The notes beneath the pieces are model-generated. The model was not told the origin of the DNA and made no database searches. It worked only from the letters and a program-made list of their open reading frames with translations. From NCBI GenBank assembly GCA_020846635.1, contig JADLDO010000024.1, positions 62,001 through 126,000 of the forward strand: DNA of 64,000 nt, in the 5' to 3' direction. Of this stretch, positions 51,145 through 59,781 are shown piece after piece. The translations under genes and the position numbers were made by a program. Each line of letters starts with the position of its first letter. The stretch's first letter is position 1. The stretch is from Caldilineaceae bacterium (GTDB lineage Bacteria > Chloroflexota > Anaerolineae > Caldilineales > Caldilineaceae).

Positions 51145-51481
51145 CTGTTGACACCTCTTGAATTTTTGTCTGTTTTCGATTTGAGATGTGGTACGGCTAA
51201 GACGGCCCTAGAAGCACATCATTTTCGCGCCACATTGTGTACGTGCGCAGTAGTCCAGTGGGCTTGAACTATTGGGCTTGAACCAGTCGCATAGAACAGT
51301 GTACTCATGTACCTGAGCCAGCGTCGAAGCGTATGACCCTTCTCCTTGCCGCGCTGCGCACAAACATCGGCTAGTATGGCACGCTTCGTGCAGGTTGACA
51401 AACTCGAAGCATTATTTTGCTCATTGTTGCTGCCGAGCGGCAACTTGCGGCACGTTGATTTCCCGCTATCACTTGTGACGA
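51145..51481. other. Gene-free intergenic region
   Basis: About 337 bases between two minus-strand genes. I see no ORF with a believable ribosome site, no tRNA and no named RNA fold. A 74-codon reading frame at 51219-51443 on the minus strand has no recognisable protein features and is judged spurious. The part next to 51144 should hold the promoter of the SH3 lipoprotein gene. Confidence 0.5.
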
Positions 51482-53440
51482 TCAGAACATAATTTCGATA
51501 CGGCCTTCCTCCAATGCTGTGGCGCTTTCATAAATAATAACAAGCAAAGTTGCAGATTTCTCCTGCAAAGCGGGGGGCAAGAGCACCGTGTGGACATCCT
51601 GGATCAACTCATCGGGAAACCAATCGGGGGTGAGCGCCGCCTGATGCAGCGGGAAGCGATCTTCAACTGCGGCTCTGCCATCGGGCCACTGCAGCGGCGC
51701 GCCCGCACCATCCAGCAGCCGCAGCGAGAGTTTGAGCACCTTCTCGGTGGGGGAGAGCAACCGCCAATAGAGAGTCAATTCTTGAGCGGGTTGCGCCAGA
51801 TCCGTGATTGGACGCAGGGTATAGGCTTCGATCTGCACACGCCCCTCATCCAGCAGAAGCGGGGGCGTTGATATAGCAAGGTCGGGCAGGGTCACTTGTG
51901 ATCCGCCGCGCGGCCACACGCGCACCAGGTCAGCTTCGCCGCTAAAGCTGTAACTGCTTTGGATGCCTTCGAGTTCCCGTGTCAGAAAAACGGGCGTGCC
52001 GCGCGCCATCAACGCATCGACCAACGCCCGGCGCTGGGCAGACTCATTGGCGGTGATCGGGGTTGCGTTTGTGCCGAGCGCTTCTGCTGCCTGCATATAG
52101 CGCAGCGCGGTCATCTCGCCTTCTAGCCCGATTACCTGGCTGTTGGGTGGAAAGGTGGCTTGCGCCATGCGCCGCGCTTGGTCATGCGCCGACCACTCAT
52201 TTCGACGGTTGACGCCAGGGCCACGCTCCAACGGGGCAAAGATGAGCAGGCCGACCAGGAGTGCAGAGAGCAAGGTTGCACTTGGGGTGGACAGCCAGCG
52301 CGCTAGCAGGCCCACGCCAGCCCCGCTGAAAAGCGCAAGGGCGAGAATCGTGGGTAAGAGAAAGACTTCCGGGTCGGGGACACGATAGAGGATGGCAAAG
52401 AGCAGGTTGATGAGCAGCACGCCAAGCAGCAGCCACCAGGGACGCGCCGGACGCCCGCGCCGGTCAAAGAGCCAGACCAATCCCATCAGGGCCAGGCATA
52501 AGCCTATCCATCCTGTCTGGCTGCGGATGAGTTCGAACCATTGGGCAGAGGTATAGGTAGTGGTCAGGGGATTATCGGCAAAAAAGGCGGTATACTCTTG
52601 CGCCAAGACATGATTCCAGAAGCCCGCCCATCCCGGCACATAGCTGTCGTTGAGATCGCGCACACCTGCCGCAGCGCGCAGGGGAATATACAGGTAAAGG
52701 AGAAGGGGCGCGGCGAGAGCTATACCCCAACGCCACCAAACGCGCCGTGGACGCCAAATGCCCGGAACGCTCCACAATACATAGAGTGCTACCGGCGGAG
52801 CGAGCAGCAGGATCGTGCGGTGGTGGGCAAGCGCCAAGCCAAAGAGCAGCAGCAGCCAGGTCATGCGCCGCTCAAAGCGTGGTGAAGGCTGTCCCTCTGT
52901 CAAGGCGTGAGGCGTGAGGGTTTGGTTGATGCCGATGGTAGTGGCGAGGATGGCAGCGACGAAAGCGCTGTGCAGCGGGTAGACCTCTGCCACGGTGGCT
53001 TGACTCCACCAGACAGGGCTGAGGGCATAGGTGATGGCTGCGGCGAGAGCGGCCCACGGATTGGGCGCGCCGCGGCGATCCAGGAGCAAACGGCCCCCTA
53101 GCGCAGCGATTAGCCCCACCGCGATTGCCGCGCACAACGCGCTGAAAAGATTGAGCCGTCCGGCCCATGTACCCCAGGGCAGCAGATGTGTCCATAGGCC
53201 CCCAAGGATAGTATAAAGAGGATAGCCGGTAGGGTGGGCAATGCCAAAGGTGGGGGCGATTGTTTGGAACTCTAGCGTATCATCAAAGAAGGTGACAATC
53301 CCTGGCGCAGAGGTGTAGGCATAGAGAAGAAAGGCCGCGCTGCCCACCAGCCAGGCTAGCCAGTGAGAGGAAAGCCGGCGCGCAATCAATTCCCGGCGAG
53401 TAACAAAATGGCGGCCCGAAGTCGCAATCCAGTGCAGCAT
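51482..53440 (-). CDS. DUF2723 family membrane protein (predicted O-mannosyltransferase-like)
   Basis: Polytopic membrane protein related to the DUF2723/TMEM260 group of GT-C-type glycosyltransferases. About ten membrane helices occupy residues 25-430. The first extracytoplasmic loop has the family pattern APGIVTFFDDTLEFQTIAPT followed by GIAHPTGYPLYTILGGLW (about residues 46-83); the acidic pair DD and E is the likely catalytic region. The C-terminal ~200 residues form a soluble beta-rich domain. 652 residues. Substrate not known; protein or surface glycan mannosylation is a family-based guess. It is divergent from the ammonium-transporter-like gene. Confidence 0.85.
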   Translation of the reverse strand: MLHWIATSGRHFVTRRELIARRLSSHWLAWLVGSAAFLLYAYTSAPGIVTFFDDTLEFQTIAPTFGIAHPTGYPLYTILGGLWTHLLPWGTWAGRLNLFSALCAAIAVGLIAALGGRLLLDRRGAPNPWAALAAAITYALSPVWWSQATVAEVYPLHSAFVAAILATTIGINQTLTPHALTEGQPSPRFERRMTWLLLLFGLALAHHRTILLLAPPVALYVLWSVPGIWRPRRVWWRWGIALAAPLLLYLYIPLRAAAGVRDLNDSYVPGWAGFWNHVLAQEYTAFFADNPLTTTYTSAQWFELIRSQTGWIGLCLALMGLVWLFDRRGRPARPWWLLLGVLLINLLFAILYRVPDPEVFLLPTILALALFSGAGVGLLARWLSTPSATLLSALLVGLLIFAPLERGPGVNRRNEWSAHDQARRMAQATFPPNSQVIGLEGEMTALRYMQAAEALGTNATPITANESAQRRALVDALMARGTPVFLTRELEGIQSSYSFSGEADLVRVWPRGGSQVTLPDLAISTPPLLLDEGRVQIEAYTLRPITDLAQPAQELTLYWRLLSPTEKVLKLSLRLLDGAGAPLQWPDGRAAVEDRFPLHQAALTPDWFPDELIQDVHTVLLPPALQEKSATLLVIIYESATALEEGRIEIMF

Positions 53441-53463
53441 AAGGTATCAGTCTATCACAACTT

Positions 53464-53491
53464 TTGGATAATTCTGTCAATGCGGTATGAT
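53464..53491 (+). promoter_or_regulatory. Candidate promoter of the Amt-family gene
   Basis: TTGGAT (53464-53469) and TATGAT (53486-53491) with 16-base spacing, about 70 bases before the ATG at 53564, in the 120-base space between divergent genes. Confidence 0.45.
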
Positions 53492-53563
53492 ACGTGACCA
53501 GTCAGGCTGAGAGACGGAGGAGTCTATTTCCGAGACAAGTTTACAGCAGCGCATAGGTTGCCA

Positions 53564-55156
53564 ATGATATACCTGTCAAAACTCCGCATACGGGTTCCCC
53601 GTTGGTTGGGGTGCCTGGCTGTAATTGCATGTTTTGTGGCGCTCTCCATTTGGCCCACCGCGGCCATGGCGCAGACCGTTGACCCCAACGCGGTTCCGCC
53701 CATGAACAACGCCCTGGGCGATTCAACGACCCTACCTACCTATTGGTTCTTGATTATGGCCGCGCTGGGCCTTTTGGTCCCGGCTGGTTTTGTGTTGGTC
53801 GGCGTGGCCGGGCTGGACGCTGAACGCGCGTGGAATGCGGCGTTGGGTGGGATGGCTTCGGTTGGGTTGGCGAGCTTTGGCTATTGGGCAGTGGGATTTG
53901 CCTTCCAATTTGGGGGTGTCGGTCTGGTCTATGCCCAGCCGGGATTGCGCGATTTGGTGTGGGAGTGGTCCCCCTTTGCCGCAGATTGGGGCGCAGGGTG
54001 GGGCGTGGCGGGGTTGAGCGGCTGGTTTTTGTCCGGTGCCGGTATTACCCCCCTGGCCTATGCGCTTTTCTTGGCGCATCTCCCGTGGGCCATCACCGCA
54101 GCGATACTGCCGATTGTGGCGCTGCGCGGGCGTGCGCCTGCCACGGCTACGCTCATCTTATCCCTGGTCTTGGGAGGCATCATCTACCCGCTGGCAGGGA
54201 ATTGGGTGCGCGGCGGTGGCTGGTTGGGCGCGCTGGGCAACAATCTGAATTTGGGCCACGGCTTTGTAGACTTTGGCGGAGCCGGTACAGTCCATTTGGT
54301 TGTGGCGGGTGTGGCGCTGGCTGCGCTGGTGGTGTGGGTGCCGCGACGGGCACCGCGGCGGCTGCAACAGCCCGCTCTACTCCCCGCGCAACTGCCACTC
54401 TTGGCGGTTGTGGGCAGTTTCCTGATCTTGACGGGTTCGTTTGGCTGGCTATGGGCGAACCCGGTACAAATGGGTGCCTTGAGCGAACTGGCGCTGCTGC
54501 GTGGCAGTGTCAACTCGATCCTCTTTGCGGCGGGTGGCACGATTGTCCCCATCTTCTATACCTGGTTTGTGACAGGCAAGAGCGAACCGCTGATGAGCGC
54601 GCGCGGTTTGGCCGCGGGTGTTGTGGCAGGGATGGCAGCAGGGCCGTTTGTCCAGCCGGGGCAAGCCTTTGTCATTGGTCTTGTCGCCGGGGCAACGGTT
54701 CCGTTTGTGACCTATCTGGTCGATGGCTTGCTGCGGCTGGATGATGCCACCGGCGCGATCAGCGTGAGCGGGCTGCCTGCACTGGTGGGGCTGTTGGCGG
54801 TGGGCATCTTTGCCGATGGAAGCGTGGGGCAGGGTTGGCACATGACCGGGCTCGACAGCTATCTCGGTGTCAGTGGGCAAGGTGTGTCAGGACTCTTTAC
54901 CGCTGGTGGTTTTCAACCGGACTTCCCGGCCCAACTCCAGGCCCAAGTCATTGGAATTTTGAGTTTGGTTCTATGGGGTTTTTCGGCGGGCATGCTGGTC
55001 TGCGCCCCATTGGGCTTGTTGCTGCACAGCTTGTTGCGTAGTGGTGTGACTGTCCCCGCAGCGGGCGCGCCGATTAACATGCCTGGCGAGGCCGAGGCGG
55101 ATGGCTTTGTGCCGGAACCGCCCGTTGCGCCCTCGCGCCGGGGTACGTACTCCTGA
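53564..55156 (+). CDS. Divergent ammonium transporter (Amt family)
   Basis: Membrane protein of the Amt/Mep/Rh family with an N-terminal signal-like helix (LGCLAVIACFVALSIWPTAA) and about eleven further helices. The Amt fold is seen in FGYWAVGFAFQFGGVGLVYA, GNNLNLGHGFVDFGGAG-TVH and SVNSILFAAGGTI. The first pore histidine is kept (TVH, residue 244), but the second of the twin-His pair is Ser402 in the segment aligning with the VHGV loop (here AISVSGLPALVG). ATG 53564 is used; a TTG six bases earlier is possible. 530 residues, longer than AmtB. Substrate could be ammonium or something else; no GlnK gene is adjacent. Confidence 0.8.
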   Translation: MIYLSKLRIRVPRWLGCLAVIACFVALSIWPTAAMAQTVDPNAVPPMNNALGDSTTLPTYWFLIMAALGLLVPAGFVLVGVAGLDAERAWNAALGGMASVGLASFGYWAVGFAFQFGGVGLVYAQPGLRDLVWEWSPFAADWGAGWGVAGLSGWFLSGAGITPLAYALFLAHLPWAITAAILPIVALRGRAPATATLILSLVLGGIIYPLAGNWVRGGGWLGALGNNLNLGHGFVDFGGAGTVHLVVAGVALAALVVWVPRRAPRRLQQPALLPAQLPLLAVVGSFLILTGSFGWLWANPVQMGALSELALLRGSVNSILFAAGGTIVPIFYTWFVTGKSEPLMSARGLAAGVVAGMAAGPFVQPGQAFVIGLVAGATVPFVTYLVDGLLRLDDATGAISVSGLPALVGLLAVGIFADGSVGQGWHMTGLDSYLGVSGQGVSGLFTAGGFQPDFPAQLQAQVIGILSLVLWGFSAGMLVCAPLGLLLHSLLRSGVTVPAAGAPINMPGEAEADGFVPEPPVAPSRRGTYS

Positions 55157-55194
55157 AAAAAGCTGGTTAGGTGTGCCTTTAACATTTGCTTTTA

Positions 55195-55228
55195 ACCCTC
55201 CCGGAAGCTCAGAAGCTTCCGGGAGGGT
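55195..55228. terminator. GGAAGC-family hairpin between amt-like gene and fmt
   Basis: Perfect 15-base arms ACCCTCCCGGAAGCT (55195-55209) and AGCTTCCGGGAGGGT (55214-55228) with loop CAGA, 39 bases past the Amt stop and 14 bases before the end of the convergent fmt gene. Member of the dispersed hairpin family. Confidence 0.82.
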
Positions 55229-55241
55229 GTTTAATGGCTGG

Positions 55242-56195
55242 TTACGCTCCTAATTGGCTTCCAATAAAACTCGGCGCGCCGTTGAGAAAGCTGCGTATGT
55301 CCATGATGCGTTTGCCCGCGGGTTGGACGCTTTTCAGCAGCAGCAGCCCTTCGCCAGTGCCTACCGCCGGGCCTTGTGCGGTTGCTATCACTTGCCCTGG
55401 CGCGGCCTCTCCTTCCACAACCGAGGCATGCCAAATTTTGAAAGGTTCGCCATGCCAAGTGGTATAGGCGCTGGGCCACGGTGTGTAGGCGCGTGTCATC
55501 CGCTCGATCAAGGCTGCGGGCTTGCTCCAGTCGATCTGCCCTTCCTCTTTTTTGATGAGACTACAGAGCGAAACTTCGCCGGGAAGCTGATCTTGCGGTG
55601 TGGGCGTAATTTCGCCAACCAGCCAGCGCGGCAGGGTTTCCACCAATAGCTCCGCACCTTGCGAGGCGAGACGCTCGGAAAGGCTCGCCGTGGTATCGCC
55701 CTCACGAATGGGCTGCACCGCCTGGGCCAGCACCGGCCCTGTGTCCATGCCCACATCCATGAGCATAATGGAGACGCCTGTCTCGTCCAGCCCATCGAGA
55801 ATGGCAGCGGTGATGGGCGATGCGCCGCGGTAGGCAGGGAGCAGGCTGGCGTGGACGTTGATGGCGTCGTAGGCAGGAAGCCGCAGGACGGCACGCGGCA
55901 GAATCAGCCCATAGGCAGCGACAACCAGGAGATCGGGGGCGAACGCCTCCAGTGTGGGCAGGGCTTTCGGGTCTTTGCGAAAGCTGGCAGGCTGGAGGAT
56001 GGGCAGCCCGTAATGTTCGGCCTGTTCCTTGACCGGACTGGCGACCAGCTTTTTGCCACGTCCGGCAGGCCGGTCGGGTTGGGTGACGACGGCGACCACT
56101 TCCCAATTGTGGTCAGGCGCGTGGTCATAGAGAGCGACAAGCGACGGGACGGCAAAATCTGGCGTCCCCATAAAGACAATGCGGATTGGGTTCAT
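55242..56195 (-). CDS. fmt: Methionyl-tRNA formyltransferase
   Basis: Formylates initiator Met-tRNA with 10-formyl-THF. Landmarks: N-terminal IRIVFMGTPDFAVPSLVALY, VVTQPDRPAGRGKKLVASPV, the catalytic region NVHASLLPAYRGASPI with the His of the N-x-H-x6-D type transferases, ETGVSIMLMDVGMDTGPVL containing the conserved Asp, and a C-terminal tRNA-binding domain ending VQPAGKRIMDIRSFLNG. 317 residues, full length. No def gene is next to it, unlike many genomes. Hairpins of the dispersed family lie on both sides (55195 and 56228). Confidence 0.96.
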   Translation of the reverse strand: MNPIRIVFMGTPDFAVPSLVALYDHAPDHNWEVVAVVTQPDRPAGRGKKLVASPVKEQAEHYGLPILQPASFRKDPKALPTLEAFAPDLLVVAAYGLILPRAVLRLPAYDAINVHASLLPAYRGASPITAAILDGLDETGVSIMLMDVGMDTGPVLAQAVQPIREGDTTASLSERLASQGAELLVETLPRWLVGEITPTPQDQLPGEVSLCSLIKKEEGQIDWSKPAALIERMTRAYTPWPSAYTTWHGEPFKIWHASVVEGEAAPGQVIATAQGPAVGTGEGLLLLKSVQPAGKRIMDIRSFLNGAPSFIGSQLGA

Positions 56196-56227
56196 ATGCG
56201 AATCCTGCGAATTAGGTCTACTCTGTA

Positions 56228-56261
56228 ACCCTCCCGGAGGCTCTGAAGCCTCCGGGAGGGT
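56228..56261. terminator. Hairpin with compensatory changes (GGAGGC variant)
   Basis: Arms ACCCTCCCGGAGGCT (56228-56242) and AGCCTCCGGGAGGGT (56247-56261), loop CTGA. Compared with the 55195 copy, one A-T pair in the stem is changed to G-C on both arms, so pairing is preserved. It lies between fmt and the KbaZ-like gene, where it would end the minus-strand KbaZ-like transcript. Confidence 0.8.
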
Positions 56262-56315
56262 GGTTGGCTGCCATCTTCATGAAATGCAGTATACCATCAT
56301 GGAGATGCTGCCGTC

Positions 56316-57578
56316 TTAGCTGGAGATGTCGAGCAGGGTATTGGCGTCGAAGAGGCCAAAGGCGTTCACGTAGGCGTCAATGGCGAGCGCGATGCGCTGC
56401 ACGACGGTCTGGTGTGGATCGGGCAGGATGGGGGCAAGGTTGGCGTAAAGGCGGAGGCGCGCCGCCTGCACCTGCTCATCGGTCCAGATGTAGCGCGCGC
56501 TGGTCTGCACAAGCCAGGTGCGCCGCGCGGGCGATAGATCGGCAAAGGCGACGGTCTGCTCTTCGGGTTGCAGCCATTTCTGCCAGCGGTTGGAGCGAAA
56601 GACCGCATCCTCTAGCGTCTCCAACAGCCGGGAGGGCCGGGTGTTGGGCCGGCTGGTGCAGAGCGCGCGCTCTTTGGCGACCAGCGCGGCCAGCGCTTCA
56701 TATTCCACCGCGGTAAACTCCGGCCCCACATTCGCGCCGCCCATCCCTGCTTGTGGATAGGCTTCGGGATTGGCAACCCAGTCGGTGTAATGCCCCTTGA
56801 TCAGCGAGCCATAGGGCATCACCAGGTCAAACAATTGGCTGGCGACCGTGGGGTCAAAGTCGGTGGTATGCAGATCAGTGCCTACCTTGCCGACAATAAA
56901 GCAGGGCCAGGCATGGAGCAGATCAGCCGCGGCCAACCCTGCGTGAAGCCCCTGCAAGAAGGCCACAAAGCTGTCCATGTTGACCAACCCGCCATGCACT
57001 TCCTCCGTACCCACTTCATAGGCGACTGGCGGCAGGCCCAAGCGCGTGCGATGCTCTTCGGCGAAGGCGATCAACTCCAGCGTCCGCTCCACAACCAGGG
57101 GGATCGGCACAGGCGTGTCTTGATCAGCCCCCTGACGCGTGCGGTCTACCGTGGGGTCGATGTGCAGCAGGGCATACCCCGCTTCCAGACAGGCTGCCAG
57201 GCTGGCTTTGACTTCGTGCATCGTGGCATCCAGGTCAAGCCCGGCGCGTGTGTGGGCATCCTTGAGCCAGGGGCCGCCATGATCCAAGCAGGGATAGAGC
57301 GCCTCTGCCTGATAGAGCGCGCCAAAATGGTGAAGCCGTTCGACAAAAGCGGCGGGTGTCCAGCCGGTATAGCCTCCGTCACGGTCTACCTGGTTGAGCG
57401 TCGCGGCAAAGAGCATGGGCGTATGGTTATGGGCTGCCACCTGGACGGCGGCTTCCAGCACTGCATCGGAGTTGGGGCAGGCTGCCAGGAGCGTGACCTG
57501 GGCCTTGCCGCGGGCGCGCAGGTCGATGAGCGTGCGAACTAGGGTAGTAAGGGGTGGAGCAGAAGCGGTCATTGTCAT
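56316..57578 (-). CDS. KbaZ/GatZ-like tagatose-bisphosphate aldolase non-catalytic subunit
   Basis: Member of the GatZ/KbaZ family, which stabilises class II tagatose-1,6-bisphosphate aldolase in galactitol and N-acetylgalactosamine breakdown. Family-like segments: [34 protein letters not shown] region ([16 protein letters not shown]), [32 protein letters not shown] and [17 protein letters not shown]. 420 residues, full length. No catalytic KbaY/GatY gene is in the window. A PfkB kinase and a SIS sugar-phosphate protein 4-5 kb away would fit the same pathway. It is divergent from the small ORF and ABC genes and may share their dyad-containing control region. Confidence 0.85.
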   Translation of the reverse strand: MTMTASAPPLTTLVRTLIDLRARGKAQVTLLAACPNSDAVLEAAVQVAAHNHTPMLFAATLNQVDRDGGYTGWTPAAFVERLHHFGALYQAEALYPCLDHGGPWLKDAHTRAGLDLDATMHEVKASLAACLEAGYALLHIDPTVDRTRQGADQDTPVPIPLVVERTLELIAFAEEHRTRLGLPPVAYEVGTEEVHGGLVNMDSFVAFLQGLHAGLAAADLLHAWPCFIVGKVGTDLHTTDFDPTVASQLFDLVMPYGSLIKGHYTDWVANPEAYPQAGMGGANVGPEFTAVEYEALAALVAKERALCTSRPNTRPSRLLETLEDAVFRSNRWQKWLQPEEQTVAFADLSPARRTWLVQTSARYIWTDEQVQAARLRLYANLAPILPDPHQTVVQRIALAIDAYVNAFGLFDANTLLDISS

Positions 57579-57618
57579 ACTGGGGTGGGTTCCCCTCCGG
57601 GTTTCAAAAAATCCATGA

Positions 57619-57648
57619 TTGACACGACCTCAAATCGTGTGCTATTTT
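57619..57648 (+). promoter_or_regulatory. Promoter of the small ORF and ABC exporter genes
   Basis: TTGACA (57619-57624) and TATTTT (57643-57648) with 18-base spacing; the run TTTTATAC just after offers an alternative -10. The transcript would start near 57655 and carry the small ORF at 57723 in its 5' part. Confidence 0.6.
57622..57640. promoter_or_regulatory. Perfect dyad, candidate operator inside the promoter
   Basis: ACACGA (57622-57627) and TCGTGT (57635-57640) form a perfect inverted repeat with a 7-base spacer CCTCAAA. It fills the space between the -35 and -10 elements, where a bound dimer would block RNA polymerase. No regulator gene is adjacent. Confidence 0.55.
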
Positions 57649-57680
57649 ATACGACAGATTTAGGGTTCTTCGCGTTCACG

Positions 57681-57708
57681 CCATTGCCGTAAGACCATTG
57701 CCGTGAGA
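57681..57708. repeat. Tandem 14-base repeat in the leader before the small ORF
   Basis: CCATTGCCGTAAGA (57681-57694) is followed directly by CCATTGCCGTGAGA (57695-57708), one mismatch. The second copy runs into the ribosome binding site of the small ORF. Confidence 0.6.
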
Positions 57709-57722
57709 AAGGAGGTGCCACC

Positions 57723-57797
57723 ATGTCAACTATCGCAAAATTCATGCATCTAGGCTTAGGGCTGCACCTCGTCACCCTCTGTATCCCCATCAGTTAA
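57723..57797 (+). CDS. Small ORF, 24-residue peptide upstream of ABC exporters
   Basis: ATG 57723 to TAA 57797 encodes 24 residues beginning MSTIAKF and ending LCIPIS; the middle is rich in His, Leu and Gly, and one Cys is near the end. The ribosome site is ideal: AAAGGAGGT at 57708-57716 with 6-base spacing, better than that of most genes here. It lies alone between a strong promoter with a dyad and two ABC exporter genes (123 bases upstream of the first). It could be an exported peptide precursor, a membrane micropeptide partner of the exporter, or a regulatory leader ORF. No family is recognised; expression is not proven. Confidence 0.55.
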   Translation: MSTIAKFMHLGLGLHLVTLCIPIS

Positions 57798-57920
57798 GAT
57801 TGAGTTCTCTCAACTTTAAGGTTTTCGCGGTCAGCAGCTCTCCCTAAGTATCCCATCTAAATCAATAACACTTCGGCATGTGGGCGTTTTGCCGCGCCTG
57901 TGTGCCATAGGGAGTATGCA

Positions 57921-59753
57921 ATGAACTTTGCGCTCAAGCAAACCCTTGCGCTGCTGGTCCGCTATTTTCGACCTCAGCGTGGCCGCGTCCTGCTCCTGGC
58001 CCTTCTGCTGCTGGGCAGCATTGCGCTGCAATTGATCAATCCACAGTTGGTACGCGCCGTGGTGGATACGGCGCAGAGTGGTACAACGACAGTACGAATC
58101 GTGTTGGCTGCCTTGTTGTTTATCCTCTTTGGGCTGGGTCAGGCGGCCCTGAATCTGGGGGCTAGCTACGTGGGCGAAAAGGTGAGTTGGGCGGCCACCA
58201 ATGCCCTACGCAGTGACCTGGCCTTGCATATTCTCCAGTTGGATATGGATTTCCACAACAGCCACACCCCTGGCGAACTGATCGAGCGTGTGGATGGCGA
58301 TGTGAGCCAATTAGCGAGCTTCTTTTCGCAATTGACGCTGCGCGTGGTCGCCAGTGCGCTGCTGATCCTGGGCGTGATCGCGCTGCTCTGGCTGGAAGAT
58401 TGGCGGATGGGGCTGGCTGGCGTGCTTTATGCGCTCTTGGTGCTTGGCGTATTGCAGGCAGTGCAGCACCGCAATGTGCGGCTGTGGGGAGCCATGCGTG
58501 AGGGCGTCGCCGTGGTCTATGGCTTTATTGAAGAGCGGCTCAACGGGCGTGAGGATACGCTGGCAAATGGGGGTGTACCCTATGTATTGCGCCGGCTTGC
58601 CCAATACCAGGGGGATGCCTATCGTGCTTTCTTTAAGGCACAACTCTTTAGTGTCTTTACCTTTTCCATCACCCATCTGCTCTTTGTGCTGGCGACTGCG
58701 CTGGGTCTGGGGTTGGGCATCTGGCTCTATCAACGGGGGCAGGTCACGATTGGTACGGTCTATCTGATCGTCTACTATCTGGGGATTTTGCGCGAGCCGC
58801 TTGAACAGATGCGGTCGCAAGTGGATGAACTCCAACAGGCTACGGCGAGTATTCACCGTGTGCATGAGTTGTTGGCGCTGCGCCCGTCAGTCAGAGACGA
58901 TGATCTCATCAAGCATGAGGAGATGCTCGCTGTTGCTCTGCCTTCTGCCGATTTGGCGGTGGAGTTTGTGGGGGTGTCGTTTGGCTATCGAGAACATTCG
59001 GTGAGCAAAGCGACCCATAGGAATGGAACTGAAAGCGAGTCAGAGACGAACCCTGAAGTTAAAGCTGTATTGCGCGATGTCTCGTTCCAGGTACAGGCGG
59101 GCGAAGTGTTGGGCCTGCTTGGGCGCACAGGCAGCGGCAAAACGACGATCACGCGCCTGTTTTTCCGGCTCTACGATCCCACGCAGGGCGCGATTCGCAT
59201 CGGTGGGCGTGATCTGCGTACGCTCAAACTGCGCGAACTGCGCTGCCATGTGGGCCTGGTGACACAGGAAGTGCAACTTTTCCAAGCGAGCCTGCGCGAC
59301 AATATCACTCTCTTTAACACAGAAATTAGTGATGATCAAATCCTCCAAGTCTTGGATGAATTGGGGCTGTGGCGCTGGTATGAGGCCCAACCGCAAGGTC
59401 TAGACACCCTCTTACAGGCGAGTGGTGCGGGGCTTTCGGCTGGGCAGGCGCAACTGCTGGCGCTGGTGCGTGTCTTTCTCAAAGACCCCGGCCTCGTTAT
59501 CCTGGATGAGGCTTCCTCGCGTCTTGATCCGGCGACAGAACAACTGCTGGAACGTGCCATCGACCGGCTCTTGGCAGGCCGCACCGCGATCATCATTGCG
59601 CACCGGCTGGGCACTGTGCAGCGCGCCGATCATATTCTCATCCTGGAGGATGGATGTGTGGCTGAGGCTGGTGTGCGTGCCGACCTTGCCGCCGACCCAT
59701 CCTCGCGCTTCTATCGCTTATTGCAAACGGGTATGCAGGCGGAATTGGCTTAA
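57921..59753 (+). CDS. ABC exporter half-transporter (TMD-NBD), catalytically complete subunit
   Basis: Type I exporter subunit: six membrane helices (about residues 20-300) then a nucleotide-binding domain from about residue 345. NBD motifs: Walker A GLLGRTGSGKTTITRLFFRL, Q-loop VTQEVQLFQASLRDN, signature LSAGQAQLLALVRV (Gly replaced by Ala), Walker B LVILDEASSRLD with the catalytic Glu, and H-loop IIIAHRL. No N-terminal peptidase domain is present. ATG 57921 has AGGGAG upstream. 610 residues. A 28-base gap separates it from the next ABC gene, whose motif defects are complementary, so they should form a heterodimer. Substrate unknown; the small ORF at 57723 is one candidate. Confidence 0.92.
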   Translation: MNFALKQTLALLVRYFRPQRGRVLLLALLLLGSIALQLINPQLVRAVVDTAQSGTTTVRIVLAALLFILFGLGQAALNLGASYVGEKVSWAATNALRSDLALHILQLDMDFHNSHTPGELIERVDGDVSQLASFFSQLTLRVVASALLILGVIALLWLEDWRMGLAGVLYALLVLGVLQAVQHRNVRLWGAMREGVAVVYGFIEERLNGREDTLANGGVPYVLRRLAQYQGDAYRAFFKAQLFSVFTFSITHLLFVLATALGLGLGIWLYQRGQVTIGTVYLIVYYLGILREPLEQMRSQVDELQQATASIHRVHELLALRPSVRDDDLIKHEEMLAVALPSADLAVEFVGVSFGYREHSVSKATHRNGTESESETNPEVKAVLRDVSFQVQAGEVLGLLGRTGSGKTTITRLFFRLYDPTQGAIRIGGRDLRTLKLRELRCHVGLVTQEVQLFQASLRDNITLFNTEISDDQILQVLDELGLWRWYEAQPQGLDTLLQASGAGLSAGQAQLLALVRVFLKDPGLVILDEASSRLDPATEQLLERAIDRLLAGRTAIIIAHRLGTVQRADHILILEDGCVAEAGVRADLAADPSSRFYRLLQTGMQAELA

Positions 59754-59781
59754 GTCTTGAAGAACTCTCAGAGGAAACTTT

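Noticed and set aside
51219..51443. 74-codon minus-strand frame in an intergenic region
   Set aside because: No ribosome binding site, no hydrophobic or conserved pattern; most likely chance.
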